NCBI GenBank assembly: GCA_022571985.1
Contig: JACZWU010000005.1
Location: 124,001-188,000 of the forward strand
Source of the DNA: Candidatus Zixiibacteriota bacterium
Lineage (GTDB): Bacteria > Zixibacteria > MSB-5A5 > GN15 > FEB-12
Direction: 5' to 3'
Length of the DNA stretch: 64,000 nucleotides
Shown: piece after piece, positions 37,881 through 47,343 of the stretch
Layout: the number at the start of each line of letters is the position of its first letter
Numbering within the stretch: the stretch's first letter is position 1
The notes under the pieces: generated by a model
Seen by the model: the letters and a program-made list of their open reading frames with translations, nothing else
The model's database searches: none
What the model was told of the DNA's origin: nothing
Translations under genes and position numbers: made by a program

Positions 37881-38360
37881 TTATGCGATTCCAAAGGCCT
37901 GTTTGAGAACTTCTTCTGAAACCGAAGGACCCTCTTTGGTGCAATGTTTATCAAATTCAGCTTTGAGAGTTTCTGCAATCCCTTGAGCCGAAACACCTTC
38001 GATCTGGTGCCTTTCAAGCATGGCCACAACATTGCCGTCTTTGAAAAGTGTAATTGATGGCGATGATGGCGGGTAGCCTTTGATATATTCTCTGGCCCGG
38101 GCTGTTGCCTCGAGATCAACTCCTGCAAAAACAGTAGCTAAGTTATCAGGAATCAGTTTGTGCTGAAGGGCCATGGCTACTCCGGGTCGGGCATTTCCAG
38201 CAGCGCAACCGCAAACAGAATTGACCACCAAAAGAGTCGAACCTTCGGATTTGGTAAGAGTTTCGTCTACTTCATCAGGGGTGGTGAGAGGCCTGACCCC
38301 GATATTTTCAAGTTCCTGCCACATAGGCCTGGCCATTTCTCTGTCGTAATGTGACTGCAT
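37881..38360 (-). CDS. BrxA/BrxB-family bacilliredoxin
   Basis: VVNSVCGCAAGNARPGVAMALQ (CGC redox motif) and MWQELENIGVRPLTTPDEVDE. Confidence 0.88.
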   Translation of the reverse strand: MQSHYDREMARPMWQELENIGVRPLTTPDEVDETLTKSEGSTLLVVNSVCGCAAGNARPGVAMALQHKLIPDNLATVFAGVDLEATARAREYIKGYPPSSPSITLFKDGNVVAMLERHQIEGVSAQGIAETLKAEFDKHCTKEGPSVSEEVLKQAFGIA

Positions 38361-38439
38361 ATTCTTGTCTCCTTAATAGTTAACGTACATACTTCTATTT
38401 AGCAGAATTTGCGCAAATGTCAAACTCTAAGTTTTCGCC

Positions 38440-38467
38440 TTGACAGATTTTTAAGTTAATCTATTTT
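38440..38467 (+). promoter_or_regulatory. Putative promoter for 38513-39934
   Basis: TTGACA-gatttttaagttaatc-TATTTT (N16). Confidence 0.6.
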
Positions 38468-38512
38468 GTATTGTTACCTTGATTTCAAAATACAAATGTA
38501 GGCGGTTCTGTC

Positions 38513-39934
38513 ATGAATATAAAATCTGCAATATCTCTCAGTTGTCTCTTAGCTTCATTTCTTCTATTTGGAGCTGCGGATACAATAAAATCTGCCACGC
38601 CTCTTAAAACTGAGCTTTTTGCGGCCGGCTTGACTAAGCCATTACTGGTGACTTTTGCGCCGGGTGATAGTACCAGAGTCTTCATAGTTGAACAGGGTGG
38701 CAGAATTAAATTAGTCAAAAGCGACTCTCTTTTGCTGAACCCTTTTCTTAATATCAGCTCATTGTTGAGTAGTGGCAGCGAACGAGGACTCCTGGGATTG
38801 GCTTTTCATCCTGACTATCAATCAAATGGGCAGTTTTTTGTAAATTTCACCAACAGCTCCGGGAATACAGTTGTCAGAAGGTACAATGTCAGCGGAAACC
38901 CGGATTCAGCAGATGTTTCCAGTGGATTTGACATCATTACGATTAACCAGCCGTTCTCAAATCATAATGGGGGGATGATAGCTTTTGGACCTCTTGACGG
39001 CTATTTGTATATAGGAATGGGTGATGGCGGCTCTGCCAATGATCCCGGAAATCGTGCTCAGAACAAAAAGGAGCTTCTGGGGAAAATGCTGCGGTTGGAT
39101 GTCGACGGAGGTTCACCTTATGCAATTCCGGTTGATAATCCCTTCGTAAGTGACAGCAGTTACTCACCCGAAATATGGGCGCTTGGTCTTCGAAATCCCT
39201 GGCGGTTTTCATTCGACAGGGCTACCGGAGATATGTATATCGGGGATGTCGGGCAAAACCAAATTGAAGAAATAGATTATCAGCCCGACTCGAGCAGCGG
39301 CGGGGAAAACTATGGCTGGCGTTTAAAAGAAGGCAACAATTGTTTTATTCCTTCGACAGGCTGTGATACTTTGGCAGACATGACAGCCCCAATCACTCAG
39401 TATTTCCACGGCGGCATTCCCAACAAGTGCTCTGTAACCGGTGGATATGTATATCGCGGCTGCGCCATACCGGACCTTTACGGCACCTATTTCTACGGAG
39501 ATTTTTGCAGCGGCGTCAATTGGTCAATCAGGTATGACGGTGCAACTATAACGGATTCAACCGACAGGACAGCCGAACTCGGCCTTGGCACAGCAGCCAT
39601 TTCCTCATATGGAGAAGATTATTATGGAGAGTTGTACATTTGCACTTATTTTTCCGGAGCCGTTTACAAAATCGTACCTGATGGAATTCCCAGTCAGTGC
39701 GGCATCGCTCCTTGCTGCACAGGTATACGTGGTGATCTCAATGCAGATGGTGACGACGCTAACATTCTCGATTTGACATTTCTGGTAGATTTCATTTTCA
39801 GAGGGAGCGGCGATCCGGGGGCCTGCCCGGAAGAGAGTGATATAAACTCAGATGGCACTTCAGCCAATATTTTGGACCTGACTTATGTGGTAGATATTAT
39901 ATTTCGCGGTGGTCCGCAGCCACCGACATGTTAA
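38513..39934 (+). CDS. PQQ-dependent sugar dehydrogenase-like (glucose/sorbosone dehydrogenase) with C-terminal dockerin-like repeat
   Basis: VTFAPGDSTRVFIVEQGGRI, SERGLLGLAFHPDY, NHNGGMIAFGPLDGYLYIGMGDGG, EIWALGLRNPWRFSFD, NYGWRLKEGNNCF. Tail GDLNADGDDANILDLTFLVDFIFRG…DINSDGTSANILDLTYVVDIIFRGGPQP. Confidence 0.9.
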   Translation: MNIKSAISLSCLLASFLLFGAADTIKSATPLKTELFAAGLTKPLLVTFAPGDSTRVFIVEQGGRIKLVKSDSLLLNPFLNISSLLSSGSERGLLGLAFHPDYQSNGQFFVNFTNSSGNTVVRRYNVSGNPDSADVSSGFDIITINQPFSNHNGGMIAFGPLDGYLYIGMGDGGSANDPGNRAQNKKELLGKMLRLDVDGGSPYAIPVDNPFVSDSSYSPEIWALGLRNPWRFSFDRATGDMYIGDVGQNQIEEIDYQPDSSSGGENYGWRLKEGNNCFIPSTGCDTLADMTAPITQYFHGGIPNKCSVTGGYVYRGCAIPDLYGTYFYGDFCSGVNWSIRYDGATITDSTDRTAELGLGTAAISSYGEDYYGELYICTYFSGAVYKIVPDGIPSQCGIAPCCTGIRGDLNADGDDANILDLTFLVDFIFRGSGDPGACPEESDINSDGTSANILDLTYVVDIIFRGGPQPPTC

Positions 39935-39999
39935 ATTGCTCAATCTATTGTTATTCGTATTTAGTTGACCTAAGCAGCATATCTTAATTCATTTCACCA

Positions 40000-41484
40000 A
40001 TGAAGAAACTGCTTTTATCGCTGATATTTTTGTCTTTACTGCCGGTTGAGGGGAAATCTCAAAGAGTTGCTCCGGCTACGGCAAATATTACCGATTACCG
40101 GCAAGTCGGTGAAATGCGGGTCTGGACTTTTATTATCAAAGATTCCGCTATCGGTCAGCTGTTTTCTATTGTCAAAGATGAATTAAATTTTGCGGGAGTT
40201 CCGGCACTTGAGATACAGCAGGATCTGCAGCTTGATTACAACAAAATTGGTACTCCCAGAAAGCTGCAAATCAAGGGAAGCCAGTACATCACTAAACGCG
40301 GTGAGTATCTGGGCAGCAATCTGGAAATAATAGTCAACGGTCAGTCAGAAAAGATCGAGCTTGAGCGCGACGGCAACTTCATCAGAGGCTACATGACTCG
40401 TTCGGGGCAGAAAATTGACCAGGAAACAGAATTGCCAGCTACTATTTTTGCAGCAGACAGACAATTCCTTGACCAAATTGAAATGCTGCTGGCTACCAGA
40501 GATATCAAAGTCGGCGAGAGCATATACGACAGTTTTTTTGTGCCGCAGACAATGTTTATTGAGAAAATATCAGCGTTTGTAGAGAGTTTTGATTTTATTA
40601 CACTTTATAACGAAGTGCGTGATTCTGTATTCGTAATTCAATTCAGCCGGCCGCAGGAGATGGTTGTTTACTTTAGCGCCGACAAAAGACTACTTAAAGC
40701 CGAACTTCCCAATCAGGACACAAAAATTTATCTGGATATAATACGAACAATTCCCCGCGAATTATTAACCCAGCCGGCCTTTACGTTTGACAAATTTATG
40801 GGCCTGTTGCCGCTGTACCTGATTTATCTGCTGGTTGCTATGCTTGGTCTGGCATTTTTGACTGGCAGCGCCTTGCGCTGGCCCGGTCTTTATGTGGCCA
40901 TGGGTCTGGGACTGCTGGGATACATAGCAGCCATATTTACTCAGGTGCCGTTGCAGGAATACTTTGCCAATGATTACTTCTTTCCAAAAGTCCAGTCGGG
41001 GGAATCTATCTATTTGTGGGGCTTAGTTCCTGCTCTTCCGGCAGGAATAATTCAGGAAACAATCAAGCTCCTGTTAATTATGGCAGCCATCAAATATTTT
41101 CTATTGACACACCGGCGAATTTTGATTTCAGGTGCTGCTATCGGAGCAGGATTTGCGATACTTGAGGCCTGCTACATTGCCAGCAAATTACCTGCTGTAG
41201 AAATTTTCTCACTTAATCTGCTCGAAAAATCATTTTTGATATTGCTGCATATTGGCTCAGGCGTAATACTTGCCAAAGCGATAAACAGCAAGTCTGGAAA
41301 AGAAGGACTACTCTTGTTTATGGTAGTGGTGGCTGCCAACAGCTGGCTGCGCTACCTGCCGATTTTTGTTCAGCAGGGAGCAGTTAAGATTGAGTTGCTC
41401 TATATGATTCAGCCGCTTGTTCCTGTAATTATTTTATTGGTGGCTATCAGCCAGCTTAAGAAATTGAATACGGGCAGGTCTTAA
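40000..41484 (+). CDS. Secreted N-terminal domain + polytopic membrane domain with PrsW/YhfC-like motifs
   Basis: Signal peptide, ~250-aa soluble region, then ~7 TM. IIQETIKLLL, GAGFAILEA and LLHIGSGVIL are arranged like PrsW-type glutamic intramembrane proteases. Confidence 0.55.
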   Translation: MKKLLLSLIFLSLLPVEGKSQRVAPATANITDYRQVGEMRVWTFIIKDSAIGQLFSIVKDELNFAGVPALEIQQDLQLDYNKIGTPRKLQIKGSQYITKRGEYLGSNLEIIVNGQSEKIELERDGNFIRGYMTRSGQKIDQETELPATIFAADRQFLDQIEMLLATRDIKVGESIYDSFFVPQTMFIEKISAFVESFDFITLYNEVRDSVFVIQFSRPQEMVVYFSADKRLLKAELPNQDTKIYLDIIRTIPRELLTQPAFTFDKFMGLLPLYLIYLLVAMLGLAFLTGSALRWPGLYVAMGLGLLGYIAAIFTQVPLQEYFANDYFFPKVQSGESIYLWGLVPALPAGIIQETIKLLLIMAAIKYFLLTHRRILISGAAIGAGFAILEACYIASKLPAVEIFSLNLLEKSFLILLHIGSGVILAKAINSKSGKEGLLLFMVVVAANSWLRYLPIFVQQGAVKIELLYMIQPLVPVIILLVAISQLKKLNTGRS

Positions 41485-41562
41485 GTAAGATAGCGTTTGG
41501 TAGTACGTAGTACGATGAGCAGGGAAGCTCGTTGATAATTGGATAATGAAAGGATTATTTTT

Positions 41563-42834
41563 ATGGCCGTGAATATCTGCATTTATGAAGATACTCACTT
41601 CGATCAGTTTTATCCGTTAACATATTTCCGTCCGGTTTTTTTGCTTCGCCCGGGAATTTCACCATTGTTTGAGCGGACCAAGTCGGTTTTCTCAGACTGC
41701 ACCATAAGTTTCAGCTGCAGAACTATGATTTCATCATTAATCAGTGACGAGGCTCGTGATGTTCCCGTAAATATAATCAAAAAAGGTAGTGGAGATATTC
41801 TGTTCTTAAACGGCCGTATCAAAGATTTAGCGGACTTGCCGAAGTTAATCGAAGGCTGCCGACTCACTACCATTTTCAAAAACGGACAGGACATAATCGG
41901 AGTTTTGTTCAAAGATGAAGCATTGAATAAAGTTCCTGATTTGACCACTCCCGAAATATTTGGTGAAATTCTGCCCACCCAAAAGTCCGTCTCGGCCGAA
42001 TACGATACCAAAGCAACGTTATATAATTACCTCTGGGAATTGGTAGACGAGATACCGTCTGCTATAGCAGCAGACTTTGCACGGCTGAATGCCGAGCAGA
42101 CTTCGCAGAATAAAATAAAAGTGCATGACGGCGCTTACTTTATAAATGAAGACGACATTCACTTAAGCGACGAAGTGGAAATATTCCCCACTGCAGCGTT
42201 GGACGCCTCAAACGGACCAATATACATCGGACCGTTTACCACTATTCGTCCGCAGGCAACGATTGTCGGGCCCTGTTATATCGCCAATAATTGTACGCTG
42301 TATCGCGGCCTGATTGCGGGTTCTTCGATTGGTCCTAATTGCAGAGTGGGTGGCGAAGTAGAATCTTCGATTTTCCAGTCATACGTTAACAAATATCATG
42401 ACGGCTTTATAGGACACAGCTACGTCGGCTCCTGGGTAAATTTTGGCGCCATGACAACAAACTCTGATTTAAAAAACAACTATTCAAATATCCGTGTATC
42501 TCAAAACGGCCAGGAAATTGATACCGGTTCAATCAAAGTAGGTTCTTTCATCGGCGACTTCTGCCGTTTTGGAATTGGAACAATGCTAAATACCGGCATA
42601 AACATCGGGGTATCTTGTAACATATTTGGTGGTTCTTTAATTACCGACAAAGAAATTAAGCCATTCAGCTGGGGCAGCAGCGGCAGCTATCAACGCTATG
42701 ATATTGATAAAGCGATTGCTACCGCAGAAACTGTCTGCAGTCGCAGAGACTGCCTGCTGTCTGCGCAAACTTCCGAATTATTGCGGGCTATTTTTAATGG
42801 CGAATCGCTAAGCAAGGGAGCGCTGGATTTCTAA
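41563..42834 (+). CDS. GlmU-like putative sugar-nucleotidyltransferase/acetyltransferase with left-handed beta-helix
   Basis: NICIYEDTHFDQFYPLTYFRPVFLLRPG N-terminus; hexapeptide-type C-terminal half (GPFTTIRPQATIVGPCYIANNC…GSFIGDFCRFGIGTMLNTGINIGVSCNIFGGSLI). ATG at 41563 has a better-placed RBS than the 41539 start. Confidence 0.75.
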   Translation: MAVNICIYEDTHFDQFYPLTYFRPVFLLRPGISPLFERTKSVFSDCTISFSCRTMISSLISDEARDVPVNIIKKGSGDILFLNGRIKDLADLPKLIEGCRLTTIFKNGQDIIGVLFKDEALNKVPDLTTPEIFGEILPTQKSVSAEYDTKATLYNYLWELVDEIPSAIAADFARLNAEQTSQNKIKVHDGAYFINEDDIHLSDEVEIFPTAALDASNGPIYIGPFTTIRPQATIVGPCYIANNCTLYRGLIAGSSIGPNCRVGGEVESSIFQSYVNKYHDGFIGHSYVGSWVNFGAMTTNSDLKNNYSNIRVSQNGQEIDTGSIKVGSFIGDFCRFGIGTMLNTGINIGVSCNIFGGSLITDKEIKPFSWGSSGSYQRYDIDKAIATAETVCSRRDCLLSAQTSELLRAIFNGESLSKGALDF

Positions 42835-42910
42835 GCTCAAACAGCTTATATTCTTCAAAAGAAATCTAATTTTTGTTAAGTTTGTTTGATTCGCAAGTAG
42901 AATTGAGTTT

Positions 42911-44377
42911 ATGAAAATCCTGATCGCCGGTTCGGAAATGTCGCCACTGGTAAAAACCGGCGGACTGGGTGATGTACTGGGCTCGCTTCCTGAAGCTCTT
43001 CAAAAACTTGGCAACGATGTCAGAACGTTTCTGCCTTATTACAGAACAATCAATAAGCTAAAGCCCAAGACACAAACTGTTATCTCCGAGGCAAGTCTTA
43101 ATATGCCTGCCGGAAAAATTGACTATCAGGTCGAACTGTTACTGGATGAAAATTCTTCTGTTGGACAATTTCTGATAGTCAATGACATCTATTTTGGCAG
43201 AGAAGGAATTTACTTTGACCCGGCTACAAATTCTGAATACTCCGACAACGACGAACGCTATGCTTTTTTTTGTAGGGCAATTCTGGACTGCATTCAAAAA
43301 CTAAACTGGCAGCCGGACATAATTCATGTTAACGACTGGCATACCTCGCTGATTCCTGTTTACTTAAAAACAAACGAAAAGAACAACAAGTTTTTTGAAT
43401 CAACCCGAACGGTTCTGACTATCCATAACATGGCCTATCAGGGGAAGTTTGACAAAGAGAGATTTGAACTGCTCGGTCTGCCGGATGATTTAGTCCGGAA
43501 AGCAGGCAAAATGGAAAGTTTCGGACAAACTAACTTTTTAAAAGGCGGCATTTCATTCTCAGATAAAATAGTGACTGTTTCTCAAACCTATGCTAAAGAG
43601 ATACAGAACGATCAGGGCTGTGGACTGGAAAAGCTGCTAAAAAAACGAGCCAACGATTTGTGCGGAATCATAAACGGCGTCGACTATTCTGTCTGGGACC
43701 CGGCCAAAGACAAGCATATCTTTGCAAATTATCAAATTTCAAACTTGTCCGGAAAAAAAGTTAATAAGATTGATTTCTTAAACGAGATCGGGCTGTCGCC
43801 TAGAAGCGAAGTTCCTTTGATCGGCATGGTAACCAGGCTGGTCGAACAGAAGGGCATCGGTCTGATTCTGCAAAGTGCTCAAAAACTGTTTGAGAGAGAT
43901 ATTCAAATGGTCATTCTGGGGACTGGTGAGAAAAAGCTGGAACATGAACTGTCCACGCTTTCTGTTCGATACCCTGATAAACTTAAAACATTTTTCGAAT
44001 TCAATGAAGTTTTAGCTCACAAAATAGAAGCAGCTTCTGATATTTTTTTAATGCCGTCGAAGTTTGAGCCATGCGGATTAAACCAGATGTATTCTTTTAA
44101 ATATGGCACAGTGCCGGTAGTGCATAAAGTGGGAGGACTGGCTGATACAGTCACAGAATTTGATCCCGAAACGGGGGAAGGCAATGGATTTTTGTTTGAT
44201 AAGTTTAACAGCGGCTCGATGCTGGCGGCGCTGAATCGTGCTAGTCTGTTGTATCAAGAGAAGAGAAGCTGGATAAAATTAATGATAAATGGCATGAAAC
44301 TCGATTTGTCCTGGAATAAATCCGCCAGGTCATACCATGACCTTTTTATAAATCTGTTTAACGGTGGTGATAAATAA
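42911..44377 (+). CDS. glgA: Glycogen (starch) synthase
   Basis: EMSPLVKTGGLGDVLGSLPEAL, IIHVNDWHTSLIPVYLK, GMVTRLVEQKG, MPSKFEPCGLNQMYSFKYGTVPVVHKVGGLADTV. Confidence 0.94.
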   Translation: MKILIAGSEMSPLVKTGGLGDVLGSLPEALQKLGNDVRTFLPYYRTINKLKPKTQTVISEASLNMPAGKIDYQVELLLDENSSVGQFLIVNDIYFGREGIYFDPATNSEYSDNDERYAFFCRAILDCIQKLNWQPDIIHVNDWHTSLIPVYLKTNEKNNKFFESTRTVLTIHNMAYQGKFDKERFELLGLPDDLVRKAGKMESFGQTNFLKGGISFSDKIVTVSQTYAKEIQNDQGCGLEKLLKKRANDLCGIINGVDYSVWDPAKDKHIFANYQISNLSGKKVNKIDFLNEIGLSPRSEVPLIGMVTRLVEQKGIGLILQSAQKLFERDIQMVILGTGEKKLEHELSTLSVRYPDKLKTFFEFNEVLAHKIEAASDIFLMPSKFEPCGLNQMYSFKYGTVPVVHKVGGLADTVTEFDPETGEGNGFLFDKFNSGSMLAALNRASLLYQEKRSWIKLMINGMKLDLSWNKSARSYHDLFINLFNGGDK

Positions 44378-46260
44378 TGACCAGACTATTTAAAACCTAT
44401 TGGCCGCTCATACCGCCGCTATTGGTCTTTTCATACCTGGCTTACCATCTGAACTTTGTTCAGGATGACGCCTATATTTCCTATCGCTATGTTGCCAATT
44501 TTTTAGACGGACACGGGCTGGTTTTTAATATAGGTGAAAGAGTCGAAGGCTTCACCAATTTCGGCTGGGTCATATTTATGATTCTCTGGGGTGCTCTGGG
44601 CTTCGATTATATTTTAATTTCCCAGATAGCAGGATTTTTGTTTGGCGCCGGTATAGTTGTTTTGTCTTATAAAATAGCTCTTCAGGTTTTTGAAAAAGAA
44701 AAACTCCCGGCGATCCTGGCTGTCTTGCTGGTAGGTTTCAATTTGTCATTGGCCTATTGGTCTCCGGCCGGACTGGAAACTGCGGCTTTCTCCTTTTTTG
44801 CAATGTGGTCATTTTATGCCCTGATGAAAAACAGCCGCTGGTTAGTTTTTTCTGTTTTGATGGCTGTCTGGATTCGACCCGATGGCGCGGTCGTAGCGGC
44901 TGTCATAATGATTGCAGAGGCTATCGTGTACAAAAGATTCCCGCGCTTTTCATTTAGCTGCATAGCTGTGGCGTTTGTGCTGTCACTGCCATTTGTAGTT
45001 TTCAAAATTATTTATTTCGGGTCGATTTTTCCGAATCCGTTTTTTGCCAAGACTGGCTTTAATATAGAACAAATTCAGAGCGGCCTTGAGTACACCGGAA
45101 GATACCTTTCGCATTATGGATTTTATGGCGTGGGACTATTAGTGCCATTGCTTCTTTATAAACGACTATGCGCTAAGGCCAGATTGATTTGGCTGGTAAC
45201 GGTGCTTTATTTCGGGTATGTGCTGCTGATAGGTGGCGATGTCCTCAAAGTTCATCGCTTCTTTTTGCCGGTTTTGGGCACCATGTCAATCCTATCGTCT
45301 CTTTCATTATGGAAAGCGCTCAGCAGGTCAGCCCATAAGACCAGACAGAGTTTCTTTGTTTTGATCGGTGCAGCTATGATAGTGCTGACAGTTTATCTGC
45401 CTATTGATTTTGTAATGTATTACAACAATTACGAACGAAAGTTTGTTAACAAAATGCAGGTCAAGGCGCACAAAATGCTGGCTGCCGACAGCAGTAACTT
45501 TTCAGTAGCGCTGCCGACGATTGGCGTATTCGGTTATGAGCTTCTTGGACATAATATTATTGACATGGTCGGTTTGACCGACACTACCATCGCCAGACAT
45601 TCCGAGCCGCCCGTAAAAGGCATGGAGACCACCTGGAAAGAAACCAAGCATAATTCAAAATACTTACTGTCCAGCTCGCCTGACTATATAATTTTTTCAA
45701 CTGATATGAAACCGTCGGCACCGGCTGAACGGGCCCTGATGTTGTTTCCACAGTTTCTGGAATGTTACAGAACTATCGGCTGGTTCTATCAGTCTGATAC
45801 GACAAAAGAATTTGGTGTCCTGATAGTAGCTTTCAAAAGAGTCAAAGAGATTACCGGAGAACTTGTTCCGACCTATCCGGTAGAATGGGTCGAAAACTAT
45901 AAGCTTGGTCTGGATGAATACACCAGAGGAAATTACCGATTGTCCAACAAGTATCTTGAGAGGGCTATCAAAGTTTCACCCAAACCTTATTACCCCTATC
46001 CCATTTATCAAATGGCCTATAACCATATGCAGTTAGGCAATCACGACCGGGCGGTCAAGCTCCATGAACTGGTTTTAGAGATGGATTCGACAATTTTTGA
46101 AAGCCACAAAGACCTCTATATTTACATGAGATATAACCAGAAATTTGAGCGGGCTGAGCTTCATAAGAGATGGCTCCAGAAGCTGGTGCCCTGGTACTGG
46201 CCCCGTTTGCAAGCCAAAGTTGAGCAACAGATTAGAGAGGCGGGTAGAGCCGGCCGATAA
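44377..46260 (+). CDS. GT-C-type membrane glycosyltransferase (AftB-like) with C-terminal TPR
   Basis: FVQDDAYISYRYVANFLDGHGLVFNIGERVEGFTNFGWV and AGLETAAFSFFAMW; multiple TM; 1-bp overlap (TAATG) with glgA. Confidence 0.72.
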   Translation: MTRLFKTYWPLIPPLLVFSYLAYHLNFVQDDAYISYRYVANFLDGHGLVFNIGERVEGFTNFGWVIFMILWGALGFDYILISQIAGFLFGAGIVVLSYKIALQVFEKEKLPAILAVLLVGFNLSLAYWSPAGLETAAFSFFAMWSFYALMKNSRWLVFSVLMAVWIRPDGAVVAAVIMIAEAIVYKRFPRFSFSCIAVAFVLSLPFVVFKIIYFGSIFPNPFFAKTGFNIEQIQSGLEYTGRYLSHYGFYGVGLLVPLLLYKRLCAKARLIWLVTVLYFGYVLLIGGDVLKVHRFFLPVLGTMSILSSLSLWKALSRSAHKTRQSFFVLIGAAMIVLTVYLPIDFVMYYNNYERKFVNKMQVKAHKMLAADSSNFSVALPTIGVFGYELLGHNIIDMVGLTDTTIARHSEPPVKGMETTWKETKHNSKYLLSSSPDYIIFSTDMKPSAPAERALMLFPQFLECYRTIGWFYQSDTTKEFGVLIVAFKRVKEITGELVPTYPVEWVENYKLGLDEYTRGNYRLSNKYLERAIKVSPKPYYPYPIYQMAYNHMQLGNHDRAVKLHELVLEMDSTIFESHKDLYIYMRYNQKFERAELHKRWLQKLVPWYWPRLQAKVEQQIREAGRAGR

Positions 46261-46280
46261 TAACATTTCAGCAAAAGATA

Positions 46281-46308
46281 TTGACATAGGCTCATAAGCT
46301 CATATATT
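46281..46308 (+). promoter_or_regulatory. Promoter of the tRNA-Gly/tRNA-Cys unit
   Basis: TTGACA-taggctcataagctca-TATATT (N16), 36 bp upstream of tRNA-Gly. Confidence 0.75.
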
Positions 46309-46344
46309 GAGATGACTTGACCGAAAAACCGGTTAATTTGTTAA

Positions 46345-46422
<78 letters not shown>

Positions 46423-46428
46423 TGTTCG

Positions 46429-46500
<72 letters not shown>

Positions 46501-46560
46501 TTTTTATTTCTGAACACTCTTATTCTCTTCAGGACAAACGCCAAGCAGATCGATGGAAAT

Positions 46561-46622
46561 GGGCCACGGCCCCTTGACGCTTTGCGCGAATGGTCCGCGG
46601 ACCTGCGACGCTCTGCGCGTTT
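46561..46622. repeat. Two tandem 31-bp palindrome-headed repeats
   Basis: GGGCCACGGCCCCTTGACGCTTTGCGCGAAT (46561-46591) and GGTCCGCGGACCTGCGACGCTCTGCGCGTTT (46592-46622). Confidence 0.75.
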
Positions 46623-46978
46623 GGGTTCGTTTTGTCATATTTAACTTTCCCCCTATCAAAAGTTGTTGTTTTTTTGTTCGGGTCGCAATGGCAATCAGAC
46701 GTAGTTCTAACCGCTTTATTTTAGGGTGGCGGCAATATTTTGCATTGATATTAGAGTGATTTTGCTTAAAGCATTAAGCGCGGTTGACACTCTTGGATTT
46801 CGCACCCCTCACAGGAACTCACCTAAAAGGTGGGCCACCCCGCCGCTTATTCCGTCATTCTTGCGCATGCGAGAATCCAGCCAGTAATATAAGCTCAAAA
46901 TTATCGAGCTATATTTTCTTATCCCTCATGATCCAACACCGAGCGGACGATGTCCCGTGGGGTGGCGCACCCGAATCA

Positions 46979-47065
46979 GTCATTGCGAGGAGCAAAGCGA
47001 CGCGGCAATCTCAGTAGTCTAAAGCCAGATTGCCACAGCCCGATTTCATCGGGCTTCGCAATGAC
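46979..47065. repeat. MITE/REP-like palindromic element
   Basis: Imperfect terminal inverted repeats GTCATTGCGAGG…CTTCGCAATGAC (11/12); internal GGCAATCT/AGATTGCC and AGCCCGAT-ttc-ATCGGGCT hairpins. Confidence 0.75.
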
Positions 47066-47077
47066 AAAACCGTAGCT

Positions 47078-47161
47078 CTTGTAGGTCAGGAGTCTTGCAC
47101 TCCTGACACTCGAGGTTGAAGCGTCAGGACCACGCCAAGGAGGCGGGTCCTGACCTACAAG
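47078..47161. repeat. 84-bp element with perfect 14-bp terminal inverted repeats and two internal hairpins
   Basis: CTTGTAGGTCAGGA…TCCTGACCTACAAG; internal GTCAGGAGT-cttgc-ACTCCTGAC and GTCAGGACC…GGTCCTGAC. Confidence 0.85.
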
Positions 47162-47343
47162 GAACTGCCTATCTGTCATTCCTGCTTTAGTCCCGTGTAT
47201 TCACGGGGAGTGCCGTTGTCGGGAATCCATCTTCCATTCGTTATGATCCCACAGCAAGCTGTGGGCGACCCTTAGGGGATAATAAAAATTGGAGGAAAAG
47301 AGGTTATCATACGTTATATTGTACATTAGGGTTTGGATTGATT

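Noticed and set aside
46976-47179. Minus-strand ORF of 67 aa in the repeat island (also 46784-47017 +)
   Set aside because: Falls on palindromic repeat elements with no RBS; composition reflects the inverted repeats.
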